A DNA stretch of 64,000 nucleotides from Cycas panzhihuaensis. Lineage: Eukaryota > Cycadophyta. The stretch is from NCBI GenBank assembly GCA_023213395.1, contig CM041465.1, positions 154,511,741 through 154,575,740 on the forward strand, in the 5' to 3' direction. A program made the position numbers and the translations under genes. Every line of letters starts with the position of its first letter. The first letter of the stretch is position 1. The notes under the pieces were generated by a model. The model had not been told where the DNA came from. It made no database searches and saw nothing but the letters and a program-made list of their open reading frames with translations. Shown one piece after another: positions 23,050-34,939 of this stretch.

Positions 23050-24950
23050 TGTTCAGGGTGGTAACTTTAGGGGTCTTAATCATTCCCCTTACAAGGCTAG
23101 AAAAAGGGTTATTCATTTGGGAATTTATCCTTTTAATGTGAAAATTAATTTTAGACATGGTTTTGTTAAAAAATAAAGGTTCCTTTAATAGAAATTAAAA
23201 ATAACTTTAAAAACATAATAAGAATTAAATGAAATAAGCTTTTAAATAAAATTGAAATAAATATAAAATGGAATAAACCTTTAAATAAAATAAATGAGCT
23301 TTGAAATGTAATAAAATAAACTTTATATAAGCTTTGAAGTGCAATAAAATGAGCTTTTTAAAAATGAAATAAAATGACCTTTAAATGAACTAAAAGGAGA
23401 TTTAAATGAGCCTTAAAATAAAATAGAATAAGCTACAAAGGAAATAAAAGGCTTAAAATAAAGTGAATTAGGGGTTAGAAAGTTCTTTATTTGTAAGATG
23501 TTGTCTAAATGTTTGCCTTCTTCTTCAAGGAGAAACCTACATAATATTTAGCCAAAAATCACACATGAACTTTAAATTTTGAAGTGAAATCTACCAGAAT
23601 AGGTTAGTATATCAATATAATATGAATATCCTTCAATAAAGTTAATAAATTACTTTAAAATGAGGATAAAATCTTAAACTAGGATCAAATAGAAGGCCTA
23701 AATTTATCTGCCTAAAACACTTATAAAATAGATTCAAATTAGTATGAAAATAGCTTCAGCATGTAGATCACTGAGTCATCTTTCTAACAGATCTAATCAT
23801 TTAAAAAATAAACTCCTAGTTAGGGAGATATTAATAAAACACTAAAGCATCTCACTTATGATTAAAAAAATGAAGAAGGGGTCTTAAGCGCTTTCGAACC
23901 AGAGCCCCTAGGTCACTTGGCTATCACATATGACATGTTGTTGGTCTGTGAATGGGGTGGTGGACTTCAAATATTATCAAATAGAGCTTAATCACTTAAA
24001 AACCAAAATAATTAAAAAGGGTTTATAAAATTTAGAATCCAACCCTTAAAACCAAAGTAATGAGGTTATATGAGAGCAAAAAAAGATTGAGGGCTGAGAT
24101 TTAAGGTGGTTAAACTTTAATTTTCACAAAATCAAATTATATTTAATCAAACTTTATAAAAAATAAATGAAAGATTTAAATTTTTAATCAAACGAACAAT
24201 ATGGAGTCTATGCATGCGTGAAAATGAATAGGGAGCTCGATCGGCTCATAAAGGTGATAAATCAAGACAAAATTTAAGGGGAGGGTAGAGATGCCTAATG
24301 TAGAGGTGCATAAAAAATTTCACTGAGATCCGTTACTCACAGAGGAACAACAAGGCTATGGAAGAAATGGGGGTCGTACAACTTGTACAGCACTCATATG
24401 ACCCAAACAAAGCTTGAAATTTATCAGATAAAGCCTTAGACACACATTAACAGGCATGAAACCTTGATGTAGGAAGAAATACTGAGAAACAGAAAGATTT
24501 TATTTGATTTTAAATGAATGTCAATGAGTATTAGATTGGCTTCTAGGAGAGATTTCTCAATGTAGAAGTGACCGTTTTTAGAACTACCTAATCTAGTATA
24601 GATAAGACTTGATAAAGATTTAAATGAGTAGTCACTTGATAAGGTTCTACTCAATGATTGAGGAGAACCAATCTATCAAATATCTATGAGCTAAAAAATC
24701 CTTAGAAAAACAAGTGAAAATTAAACAAAATATGAAAATGTTTTAAATAAAACTTATGAATAATTGATTCAAATCATTACTAAATTGTATTTACCTAAAA
24801 TTACTATAAGAAACTGTAAAACTATTGAGTGTATTGATTGCACAAGCCAAAAATATACATATATAAATAATATTTCAATGTAAAGTATATAAAACTATTG
24901 AAAAATAAAATAAATATAATCAAATAATTATAATGCAATCTTGCCATGAT
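23050..24950 (-). repeat. LTR-like block related to 3465-5000, inside copia D leader
   Basis: Begins GTGTTCAGGGTGGTAACTTT and shares its first ~150 bp with 3465-3610 (GGGTGGTAACTTTA, ATTCCCYTTACAAGG, TTTAATGTGAAAA). A purine-rich AAATRAAxT tract and a TATTATCAAATAxA word follow in both. No coding remains adjoin it, so it may be a solo LTR or a truncated gypsy copy that landed in the copia leader. The high edge is uncertain (24900-24980). Confidence 0.5.
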
Positions 24951-24990
24951 GTTCTATGTGCTCTGAAACTAATCATGGCTGAAACCAATC

Positions 24991-25002
24991 ACTCTAATAC
25001 CA
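24991..25002 (-). promoter_or_regulatory. Copia D primer binding site (initiator Met tRNA)
   Basis: Minus strand TGGTATTAGAGT, two transitions from TGGTATCAGAGC, two bases inside the 5' LTR. Confidence 0.85.
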
Positions 25003-25004
25003 AA

Positions 25005-25295
25005 TGAAGGATAGCAGTAATAGAGTATAAAGACTATAAGCATGCCATTTTAAAAATTAACAAATATTCAAAAACAAGAAGTGGTGTTCAGAAACACCAT
25101 TAGGTCTAAGGCCTCTTATTTATAATCAAGATATTGGGAGGGAACCTGCCAATAATTGTTATTTTTAGAATTCAAAAAATAATAAAAAACATATGCTTGA
25201 ATGGCTAGAGTAGTTGAAGTTGGTTGTGGCAGTCCCATGGTAGAATTAAACATTGCGCATACTTAATTAGCACTAAATGAACATTAACCCTAATA
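25005..25295 (-). repeat. Copia D 5' LTR
   Basis: Plus-strand TGAAGGATAGCAGTAATAGA to AACCCTAATA. It is the same length as the 3' LTR. Confidence 0.9.
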
Positions 25296-26902
25296 ATTGT
25301 TGACTAGGAATGATGGAATAAGTTTGTAACTAGTCTATGTGGGAGAGCTTAAATATGGTATCAATCTATAAAAAATGAAGGATTACTCTAAGATTAGAAT
25401 GTATGTAAACCTTATTTCTCAAAGGTTTTTGCTTAGTAAAAATAAATATAATCTATATTTAATGAGTTACTCAATTTGCAAATATAGGTAGGTGAAACAT
25501 TTCAAGCCTTTACTTTGAGATGTACGGAGATATTTTCCCAATCTATATAAAATATGGACATCAAATAAAAACTTGACTACTTCCTCAATGGACTTCCAAT
25601 AGAGATGCAAATTGTAATAAGGTAAAATAATATTTTAATACTTAAGAAATTTGAGGAGATTATTGTACAATTAGAAGAAGGTATGGAAATAACCATAACT
25701 CTGCGTAACTCTCCCTATTAATTAGAATGGTTGGTATCAACACTATAATGAATGAACGTTTTAGTAAAGTAGTCCAAAAGAATAAATGTATAGTGCATGA
25801 AGTGTAAAAGATAAGGACACTTCTGTGAGGAATACCCCTTAAGAACAATAAGAGGAAAAGATTCAAAGAACACATACTACTATGCAATTTATCCTTATAA
25901 TGGTGCTTCTATTTTAAGTCAACATGACTAAGAAAGGAAAGTCTCATATTATCATAGGATACTTAGAGATCCAAGTAAGAAACATTGAATTAATATGAAA
26001 ATTAATAGACTAAAGTAATTTTTTCATATTTACAAAGCACAGAATCATAATACAAACCAATGTAATTTTAGCTTGAGAATAAAGAATTTAGTAAAGTTAA
26101 GAAGCTATAATTTGCATGTAACAATAATGAGACATTTGTAACATAATAAATATTAATGTTGGGGCCATGCATATAGTGGTTGTCCTAATCAAACTAGAGT
26201 AATAGTTTGTATTTTACATAGACTAGAACGTAATGAGATAATGGAGTACTAAGAGCTAATAGAGAAAATAAAGGACAAAGATAAAGTTGCAAATTACTTA
26301 ACAATAAGTAAAAGATTGATATCTCCCATAGAAGAACTAAAAAACTTATTAGTAATGGAGGAGAGGGACCTTAATTAGGTCACTCAATATGGAATTAAAA
26401 GAGGAGTAGATTACCATTAGAGATAATTAGAAATGATCGAAAATAAAATTGGAATACAAAATATAACCTATATAAAACATTTATAACAAAAGAGTATATT
26501 TTTAGAAGTATGAAATAAGTTGAACTTAGAACAATCATTTTATGTGGTGGAAAAGGACTTTCTTCTTCCTATTTGGAATAAACTATGGAAACAAATCAAT
26601 GAAAGGGATAAAGCACAAAAGGTTCTCACTCTAGTATATTCAATAATTACCCAAATTTTGAGTATAGTTAATAAAAATAGATAAATACTAGAAGTTGGAA
26701 AAGGCAAATTCCTCATCGATAAATAGAAGAAGATGAAGATTTGGAACCTCTGGTTAATATTCAAATAAATAACTATATATTTCAAGATGTTATTATGAAC
26801 TTTGTCTTCAAAGTGAATTTTATTACTAAAGGAATATGGAAAAGATTAAGATGACTTGGCTTGGTCAAATCACTACTTCTTTTTAAAGTCATTGATTAGA
26901 AA
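25296..26902 (+). pseudogene. Gypsy C gag remnant
   Basis: Plus-strand gag of a Ty3/gypsy element. At about 25560-25720 it reads KLDYFLNGLPIEMQIVI and then KKFEEIIVQLEEGME, a capsid C-terminal pattern. At about 25790-25830 a zinc knuckle reads CMKCKRxGHFCEEYP, with the last Cys changed to Tyr. The frame is open to the left edge, where the copia D LTR abuts it, and is cut on the right by the copia B LTR at 26903. The matching pol lies at 49840-53650 on the same strand. The rest of the stretch has many stops and no motif. Confidence 0.65.
26898..26902. repeat. Copia B target-site duplication, left copy
   Basis: AGAAA, paired with AGAAG at 49840-49844 after the right LTR. Four of five bases match and the fifth differs by a transition. 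Confidence 0.65.
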
Positions 26903-27266
26903 TGTTAACGTGGCAGTTAATTATTAAGCCACTTAGTTAATGTTAATGTGGTTTAATTAAGTGAAAGGGTGCAAAGCCAAAAAGGTGCAACTTATTCAGA
27001 GGGTCACAACCCTAATCGAGTGACACCTCTTGGAGAGTATAAATGCCTTAAGGCTTTATATATTCATGATCCAAGTATTCATTATACAGTAATCAAGTGA
27101 TCCATCAAGGATCCTCTTTGTGGTTGGTTTTTTCCTAAAAGGGTTTCACACATAAATTCCTATGTATTGTGCACCTATTTTTTGTGTTTTCTATTTGTTG
27201 CTTGCTCTTTATGGTTAAAGATCCTATGTATGGAAACATTTATGTATGATTTCATATTCTCGAATA
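26903..27266 (+). repeat. Copia B 5' LTR
   Basis: Starts TGTTAACGTGGCAGTTAATT and ends TTCTCGAATA. It aligns with 49476-49839 over its full 364 bp. A TATA-like GAGTATAAATGCC lies at about 27035-27047, a plausible LTR promoter element. Confidence 0.93.
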
Positions 27267-27278
27267 TGGTATCAGAGC
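27267..27278 (+). promoter_or_regulatory. Copia B primer binding site (initiator Met tRNA)
   Basis: TGGTATCAGAGC with no change, directly after the 5' LTR. Confidence 0.95.
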
Positions 27279-28913
27279 AGTAGGGTCCTACACAACTGAA
27301 GCCTAACTGTGAGTAGGGCGATGGGATCGTTGGTTATTGGGTGACGCCATCTGACCCAAGATAAGTCTTGAGGGTCCATAAACCCTAACATTGTACAAAA
27401 GTAGGCATAGAAAATCAATGGTTATTGAAGTAGTGAAATTCATTATTCAACAGAGGATAAGGGCTTTTTGGAGTCAATAATTAGGCGTAAAGACAACCTT
27501 CATGGAATGAGTTGGCTTGTTGGGGGCCATCTGAAGTTGGTTGATAACCTATTTAGGTAGTTCAAGCCAACGGAGCATGAATTGATGGTGATTCAGCAAC
27601 AATAAGGACAAGCATCTATTTACACAAGTAAGTTAGTCATTTTCCATTCAAAGCTCTATAAAACTTTTAAAAAAATTAAAGCTTTTTCTGGTGTTGCCTA
27701 CTTTCAGTCTGTATATGGGAGATATTGGAGCCTCCATGGAATGTTTTCAACCTGTAATACTAAATTGAGACTGAGCATATATTAGTATAAAGCAACTATA
27801 GATGATCTGCTGAGTTGTAGTACCTTTTATTTTAGAATATGACCTTATAATACAATTGTTTTCACATCATGAGCCCACATCTATGTGTCAAATCATTGCT
27901 GGGCTATTTTATGAGTTGTTTGGAGACTTCTGTACATTAATATAGCACTATACAACTGTATAATGTCATGCTTAAGTGTTTATCAAGTTGGTTGGGTAGA
28001 TTTTAGAGCTAGACGGGCTCTTTGTATGACTATTGGGTGCCCTTTTTTGGTGGTTGTATATTTTGGAGACTGTTTTGGTTTATTGGAAGTAGTTTTGACC
28101 CCTCCAAATATTAGTTGGGTGCATTTCTATTGTGCTAGGCAAATTTTAGAGTATCCAAGTCACTATTTTATGTGTTTGTACTGCTCCTCCACGTGGTTGG
28201 GCTACATCTTTACTTGTTTGGTGGGTGGCTGTCGACAGGGAGACTGTTGATCCTTGAGTTGTTCATGAGTGGCCACCCATCCAGAAGGAGATAGTAGGTC
28301 TGTAGGATGTTCATGTATTATTTGTGGCTATTGTTAATTTCCAAGGAGTGTGGATATACAAAGGGTCGCACTTGACATATTTCACTAAGTGTTAAGCTTT
28401 GTATTACTTATTGATAATTAAATATCATATGGGTTTAGTGATAAGCAGATGACCTCTTTTTAAAAGTCACATATTTGGGAATATGCCATTTGGTATATTC
28501 TCCTCAAAGTAAAAATATAAAAAGTGATCCTTTATATCATTGATATATGATTTTTTATATAGTGTGAAGAACTTTCATTGTACTTGAACTGTCCTTGAGC
28601 CATTTTGATTATGGATCGAGGCGTTTCTTATGATTTTATGACTTGGAGACCATGCACCTTCATCTTGTAGAGTTAACCTTATACCTTGAGCATTGTTTCA
28701 CTTACCTTAATGCTTTTTTTTGGTGCTATTTAAAGGTATTTGTGGTTTATTTGGAGGAAGAAGTAGTTGATGACCTATACCTATGAGTAGAATCAGTGTT
28801 TGAAAGCCTTCGGGGATTGCTCTTGGACTAAAGGAGGTTATAAGGATGTATTTATGTCCTTAATACATTCATCTAGTGTCATGTGATACATATTAAAGCC
28901 TGTTATTTGAGAT
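27279..28913. other. Copia B 5' leader, no gene
   Basis: About 1.6 kb without protein similarity. A 95-codon plus-strand open stretch at 27963-28250 is Cys/Tyr/Phe-rich and matches nothing I know. It is probably chance, though its G/T-rich wording (TTGGGTGGxxTT words) differs from the flanks. Confidence 0.5.
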
Positions 28914-29760
28914 GGAGAAGCTCATGCATAAGGTTATCTTTAACGATAATAATTTTAGTGAATGGAAGGCCAATATTGAGCTTATATTGATGGTGAACCA
29001 ACTTTGGGGAATCACCAAGGCAAAGCTTATTTTAGTTCCACTTGATCATAAGGATCGTATCAAACTTGAAGAAAAGTAGTTTATGGCTATTGGATTACTA
29101 AAACTCTCACTAGCACCAGACTAGAGGGCACTGGTTCATAATCTAGATGACCTAACTGAGATTTGGACAAAGTTATGTGATACTTTTGAGAAGAAGAAGA
29201 CGAATAGGTATCTTGCACTGATGGTGGAACTACTCTATTCAAAAGTTAAAGATAATAACAATATTAACTCCTACTTGAATAAAATAACTAACTTGAGGAA
29301 CGAGCTAGAAGAATTGAAGTAGAACTTGATCAATGATGTGCTTTTGTTTGCAATAATCATGTTGAAGCTGCTAGCTATGTTTGCCATATTCCAAACCATT
29401 TATGGTATAGATGAAGTGATAGAGGTAAAAACTTTTGATGGGCTTAAAAACCTAATTCTAGTAGAGGATGCCAAGCTAAAACATCATAGATTACTTGGTG
29501 GATCTTCATCAAGTCAGGCCCTAGCCATGAAAACTCAGAGGAAGGAGGTCGTTAAGGAGGAGAAGTACATATAAAGGTTTGGAGAAAGCTCTTAAGATAA
29601 GAAGAAGTTTAATGGAAAGCACAATTACTACAAGAAGGATGGTCATTATAAAAAGAACTATTGGTTCAAGCATCGTGATAAGTGCAAAGGTAACTGGGAT
29701 GATAAAGGAAAGAATGTTGCTACTCATTACGTTCGAGTGTAGACCTTATCAGCTAAGTCA
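28914..29760 (+). pseudogene. Copia B gag
   Basis: Starts MEKLMHKVIFNDNNFSEWKA, the usual copia gag opening (xLxGxNFxxW). It continues with GAG/UBN2-type sequence (LCDTFEKKKTNRYLALMVEL). The zinc knuckle near 29620-29670 reads YYKKDGHYKKNYW where CxxCxxxGHxxxxC is expected, so all its cysteines read as Tyr or are lost. In-frame TAG codons occur at about 29077, 29124 and 29320, and TAA at 29572. Confidence 0.82.
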
Positions 29761-31328
29761 TATCAGAGAGACTATTGGGTTCTAGATTCTGGAGCACATA
29801 AGTACATCTGTTACCAAAGGCATAACTTTGATACATTGAATTCCAATCAAAGTGGTATTGAGATCATTCTTGGAGATGTTCATGCATTGCCGATAGATGG
29901 TATCAGTGAAGTTTCCATTGCAGGAGGCAAGTTTTCTGGGGTATATTATGTATCCAAGATGTAGTTACACATTCTATCTGCTTGGGAGATCTATAAACAA
30001 GGTATGAAAGTGGAGCTCTATAGTGATAAGTGCTTGATAAAGGATCCAAAATAGAACTTTGTTATCATAGCTACTGGGAAAGCCAGGGACAACTTCTGGG
30101 TGATTGAGAAATTTCAATCTTAGAAGAAGTCCTATGCCTTTATTTCCAGCGTGGATGATGAAAGTAAACTATGGCACAATTGCCTTGGGCACCTTAATTA
30201 CAAGAGTATTACACTACTGAAGAGGTTGAAGATGGTGGAAGGACTGTTATCAGTTTCCTGCTCAAACGTTGTATGCAAAAGGTGTATGTATGGCAAGAAT
30301 CACTACTATCCTTTTACTTAAGATAATGCATGGATAGCCAAGGAGAAGCTGGAGCTTGTGTACTTAGATATTATAGGACCACTCCTAAACCCTTCAATAT
30401 TAAGAGCCTGATATACACTTGTGCTTGTGGATGATTACACTAAGAAAGCTTGGGTTTATTTTCTCAAGAATAAGTTAGATATATTTGATCGCTTTCGTGA
30501 TTGGAAAACGATGGTTTAAAATGAATGTGATTACAAAATAAAATTTTTATGAAGTGATTATGGAAAGAAGTACGACAATCATGTGTTAAATCAGTTATAC
30601 CGTAACCGTGGTATAAAGCAGGAGTTTACAGTCCCATATACCCCACAACATAATGGAGTTGCTGAAAGAGAGAACCATACCATGATGGGGATGGCGAGGT
30701 GTATGATGCATGATAAAAGCCTGCCACCGAAGTTTTGGGCAGAAGCTGTGGCAACTACTATTTATATTTTAAACTAGGTACCCACTCAGGCAGTTTGCAA
30801 CATGACCCTCCAAGAGAAATGGACCAGTCAAAAGGCAACCATTATCCATTTAAGAATGTTTGGGTGTATTTCATATGCCTACATCCTAGATGATATTCAA
30901 AAGAAGTTGGATCAGAAAAGTCTAAAGTGCATATTCATGGGATATTGCATGAAGAACAAAACCTACAAACTATGGGATCCATAAGGGGAGAAGTTTGTGG
31001 TTAGTCGGGATGTTAAATTTGATGAGTCATCGATGTATCATGCTGAAAGATCATCAAATGAACCTTTTTATCCTTCTCTTCTTCCATTCCCAGATTCTTC
31101 AAGCGAAGAGGACGATGAGCCAATCGTTGTAGCACCTGGGGAAGCAGGACCAAGTGGGACAAGTAATAGTGAGGAGCCACCACGAGAAGAAGTACCTCTA
31201 ACAATAAGTCCTTCTATACATTTATGGGTAAGGAAAACTATTGAAGATTCTGGTGCGGCAATGCAAACCCTAACTAATGACAGATAAACCGGAAATCAAC
31301 ATGTTAGTCAAACTCTGTTGGTAGACAC
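29761..31328 (+). pseudogene. Copia B protease and integrase
   Basis: The protease active site is intact in sequence (YWVLDSGAHKYIC, about 29775-29815). GAG-pre-integrase follows (LWHNCLGHLNYKSITLLKRL, then CKRCMYGKNHYYPF), completing the HHCC site at about 30170-30320. The integrase core at 30355-30780 has LDIIGP, VDDYTKKAWVYFLKNK and TPQHNGVAERENH (catalytic Glu). At 30997-31287 an acidic Ser/Pro-rich linker leads toward RT. The frame stops at 31328, where gypsy T is inserted. Several TAG and TAA codons break it. Confidence 0.85.
31324..31328. repeat. Gypsy T target-site duplication, left copy
   Basis: GACAC, identical to 47824-47828. Removing one copy and the element rejoins the copia B reading frame (...VDTNYSSDP...). 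Confidence 0.92.
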
Positions 31329-33968
31329 TGAAACACGTCTATGGGGTGGTCTCCTACGTTTAGCAAGATGTGGCTAACTAAGATGTAGTTGGGCTATGAG
31401 TGGGATATAATGGTAAGAAGAACACCACATAGGGTGTCTGTGCACTAGAGCGCAGATTCAGGACCTGCAAATGGTACCTAATTATCTTAAGGCAATCTTT
31501 GGAGAAGGACGCAAGTCAAAGCCTTGGGTTGTCCCAAAATGAGAGGCCCTCCTACCCTTTGGATGGCCAGGAAGAGGAAGAGGGACTCTAAGGAGTTGGG
31601 CCTTCTCAAGAGATGGGAGAAGGCAACGTGTATGAGAATGTGTGTAGTACGGTGTCCTACGTGTGGGCTAGGTGGGGAGGTGAGGAATATATGATTCACA
31701 CCCAAAACCTATCTATACGTAGTATAAACAACTATAAAAAGAGACACAAATGTAAGGATGAGTTCTTTTCCCTTTTTGTTTCCTATGTGTTTTTAGCATG
31801 AGGCATATGCATAAGAGAAAACACTACAGAAAAGGATAGAAAAGGATGAAGAATACCTAGAAATGTAGTGTGGTTGGGGTGTTGTGATCTTCTATTCTTT
31901 ACGCGCTCGCCCGCTAGAACTTGTCATGCAGGTAAGAGACTAGCCAGCGACATTTGCTGTGAGCATATAAGGGGCTATCTTACCTTCCTCAATCGTGCAA
32001 AAAGTAAAGCAACACAAAGAATAGCAAAAGGAAACAAAGAAATACTACTAACAAGAGACTAACTTGTCAAGAAGCTTGCCTCATTCGTATTTCTGTTACC
32101 ACAAAGCCTATCAATCACAACACGAGAGTTTCTCCCTCCCAGAAGAGGGGGTTTGCTAAATATGCCTAATATATATATATGTAAATATAAAAAAGCGGAT
32201 ACAAATCAAGTCAAAGAAATGTTGCACTCTACTCCAAAACTCTAAGCAAAACTCAAACCATCAGTAGCACCAAATAGTATCCAAAATGAAGAAGTTAGCC
32301 TAGGAATGGCCAACTCACCCACAAGCATCTCCATGTAGCCTCAAAGGAGGGAAAAACAAAGTGTAAAGGCTGTATGGAACAGCAGATAAGGGAGGAAATA
32401 GACCGGTAAAATGAAATGTAAACAAACCCAAAAGATGAAGTGTTGTGGGCAACAAATCGTTAGGTTGGGATGAGCTAGGGGTCATGAACCAACCGGGATA
32501 GGTTTGGGGGCTTATGTGGTGCCCAAAACCTATAAGTGCAGGTCTGAAACCAGTGTGGCAAGGGCTACCAATGCTGTTTTAGATCTGGAAATAGGCTCTC
32601 AATATCCCTGGCCCAGCTCCAAGGGAGGCATAAGGTGAAAGAGGAAGGAAGTGAAGGGTTTGGACCCTTGGGGAGAAGGTCAACAAGGGGACTGATCCCA
32701 CCTTTCTCCCTTCACTCATCCTTGTGTAACCCTCTTACATAGCCACCTTGAAGTGAACTTGTTAGAAATGAGAGGGGGAGCACTGTAAAATAGGGAGCAA
32801 TGGGTAAGCTCCTATGGAATGCAAAGCTAAGAGTAAAAAATAACTGAAAATTATTCATAAAAGGAAGGAGAAAAACATGAATCTGAGAGAAACATTGAAG
32901 AGGTACCTTACAGCAGGAAGAAAGATCTTGTTCCTGCCAGAAATTAGGAGGAAAATCCTGTACCTAATAGGCTTTTCAGGCCTGGGCTAAAGAGGAGGCA
33001 AACGTGGGAGCACAACTGAGATCTTGGAACTTTGGAGCTTGCTTTATTAAGTTGCTGTGAGTATTCCTTCCTCCACGATGTAAAACCTGCAAAGAGAGAG
33101 CCTAAGCTACTGAAGCAAGGCCCGAGACACAACAGGTATCCCTATGGAAGGAGAACTAGAGCCAAAGAGCAGATCCTCTGATAGTCCTAGAGAGAGAGCT
33201 AGAGTAGTGCCAAAAAAAAGAATGGAGAAGAGAGATAAATGACTTACATTTTAGGTTTTATATTCTCCCTAACTCTAAACGAGCATTTAGGGTTACCGGG
33301 GGATGAGTATGTGCGGATGCCATATGGAAGTTCTGCAAAAAGAGCAGGAATTACTGCGACTATTTAAAAATAATAATTTTAAGCAGTCGTACCGTGGTAA
33401 ACTTCGCGATACTGCGGTAAACTTCAGATCATGGTAAAATTCTTGATACCGCTGCTAAGTTTGTAGTGGTGCGGGCCTGATAGTTTAAATTGGGGTAGAA
33501 ATAGGGCCTAAAGCTAAACATAGGGTATGCTAAGGCTGGGTAGGCTGGAAATCCTGCCCAGGTGGCTGACAGGTGGCCAAAAGAGAGAAACGGGTCTCAA
33601 TAGGGTCCTATCATACTTAGAAAGGGAATCAAAGTAGAGACAAGATTGTTGGCGTGGACAAGATGTGACCGACTATGGTGCTCGAGGAGCTGTGGAGATG
33701 TTGTGGGTAGCTGAGTTCCATATGGGATGCATGACTTGCTGAGGAGTGCTCCCACGGTGGGTTATCATAGGCTGAGTGGTGTGCGGCAGGCATAATCAAC
33801 GTGATCAGGTAAGAAAGCAATGTGATCACACAAATGATAGGCAAGCATACATCAAGCAATTCACTAAGCAAACTTGACCAAGCCAAAGTGAGGATGGGAG
33901 TGAGAAACATATTCCTGAGCTTACCTGAGTCGACTCATCCCAAATCTGTTCTCGGTAGCTGGGAAACA
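31329..33968 (-). repeat. Gypsy T 3' LTR
   Basis: 2640 bp, plus-strand TGAAACACGTCTATGGGGTG to GCTGGGAAACA. It aligns throughout with 45214-47823. The differences are mainly transitions plus small indels, so the insertion is not recent. A (TA) run lies at 32170-32182. Confidence 0.95.
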
Positions 33969-33979
33969 CTGCCCCCTCG
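33969..33979 (-). promoter_or_regulatory. Gypsy T polypurine tract
   Basis: Minus strand CGAGGGGGCAG directly before the 3' LTR start TGTTTCCC. Confidence 0.75.
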
Positions 33980-34327
33980 GCAGCAAAGCCTCGCCGCTCA
34001 GAAGCATGGTGTGATGGCAAATGCTGGCAACCAAAAAACTGTTAGTAGCACATGTGTATGTATATATAAATCATGAATAGCATATGGACCAAGGGTGTCA
34101 GTGAGTGTCGTGGCGAAACGCGTGGACAAGGGGGACGAAGACGAGGACAACATAGTGGTTGCCTATGTGTCGTCTAAAAGTTGACCTGTAAATGAAGAAA
34201 ATGAAAGAGGGGGATGTCCCCGTTGCTGAAATGCAGTGAGTGATGTAAGGGCACCCAACAGATTAAATAAGCAAACTAAAAGAAAGACAACCAAAGACTT
34301 GAGCAATGGGCTAGCCAAGTAAGTCTC
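33980..34327. other. Gypsy T spacer before the polypurine tract
   Basis: Non-coding sequence between the extra RNase H and the polypurine tract. The GC content matches the rest of gypsy T. No motif seen. Confidence 0.5.
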
Positions 34328-34939
34328 TCAAAGGAGGCTGCTAAGAAGAGGGAGGCAATGCTCAAGGATGAGGTGAACGAGTCCATACACCTTGGCATTG
34401 AGGGCCCGGGGAATATGGCGAACATTGACAGACTGGAAGCAAGCCAATAGTGACCTCACAGTCGACGCCAGGGCTCTCAAGCGTGGGTACCACACCTGGT
34501 AAACCTGGGTGAGATGAGACACCACCACTTGGGAGTCATAAAGAAGGATGATGGGTCCATGATGGAAATGCCATGCATCTGTGAGGGCTTCAATAACAGC
34601 CGTGTACTCAGCTTCGTTATTGGTCACCTCAGGGAGGAAGATACCAGAGCATAGATAGTCATGCCCGGAAGAGTTACAGAGTATCCACGCGGCGGTGGAA
34701 GGGCCAGGATTGTCGCGGCTTCCGCCATCGGTGAAAATAAAAAGAGCCATGAGTATGGTGACCTCTTCGCTGAAAGAAGTACAATGTAACCAATGAAAGA
34801 GGTGAGGAGAGGATCTTGTATCGCTAGTAATGGTGGCTGTAAAGGGGTACGAAGGCCTAGCAATGAGGCGACCCAAAGGTAGGGAAGAAAATGGCAAAAA
34901 GGGGCCTCGAGGCGCCCAAAATGGCTTAGAGAAGCACAA
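34328..34939 (-). CDS. Additional archaeal-like RNase H (aRNH) of gypsy T
   Basis: Open minus-strand frame of 203 codons, with a Met at 34748-34750 just before the domain (MALFIFTDGG). It reads FTDGGSRDNPGPSTAAWIL (first catalytic Asp), NNEAEYTAVIEAL (Glu), LLYDSQVVVSHL (second Asp) and VRHIPRALNAKVYGLV. This is the RVT_3 type of RNase H that plant Tat elements carry besides the ordinary one, and it would degrade the RNA strand of the RNA-DNA hybrid. The last catalytic Asp, normally in NxxADxLA, reads Tyr here, so the enzyme is probably inactive. In Tat elements this domain normally sits between RNase H and integrase; here it lies about 3.5 kb downstream of integrase, past an antisense ORF, on the sense strand. 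It is the best-preserved coding region in the window. Confidence 0.82.
   Translation of the reverse strand: MCFSKPFWAPRGPFLPFSSLPLGRLIARPSYPFTATITSDTRSSPHLFHWLHCTSFSEEVTILMALFIFTDGGSRDNPGPSTAAWILCNSSGHDYLCSGIFLPEVTNNEAEYTAVIEALTDAWHFHHGPIILLYDSQVVVSHLTQVYQVWYPRLRALASTVRSLLACFQSVNVRHIPRALNAKVYGLVHLILEHCLPLLSSLL

Larger units (their letters stand above)
18131..25295 (-). mobile_element. Copia D, full-length decayed Ty1/copia element
   Basis: Two LTRs of equal length (291 bp), a primer site with two transitions, a good polypurine tract, and gag-PR-IN-RT-RH remains on the minus strand. The flanks GTTGG (low) and ATTGT (high) share three of five bases, so the target duplication is not proven. An LTR-like block of another element sits in its leader (23050-24950). 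The 3' end of a related element is at 62976-64000. Confidence 0.88.

Noticed and set aside
22886-23176. 96-codon plus-strand ORF as a gene
   Set aside because: Crosses the junction between copia D leader and another LTR-like block; no protein similarity.
27963-28250. 95-codon Cys/Tyr-rich ORF in the copia B leader as a small secreted protein
   Set aside because: No signal-peptide pattern, no relatives that I recognise, and it lies in a retroelement leader.
33629-34076. ORFs across the gypsy T LTR edge
   Set aside because: They run across the LTR and polypurine tract; chance frames in GC-richer sequence.
34328-34939. Cellular RNase H or a captured host gene
   Set aside because: Sequence type (RVT_3) and position between pol and the 3' LTR fit the extra RNase H of plant gypsy elements better.
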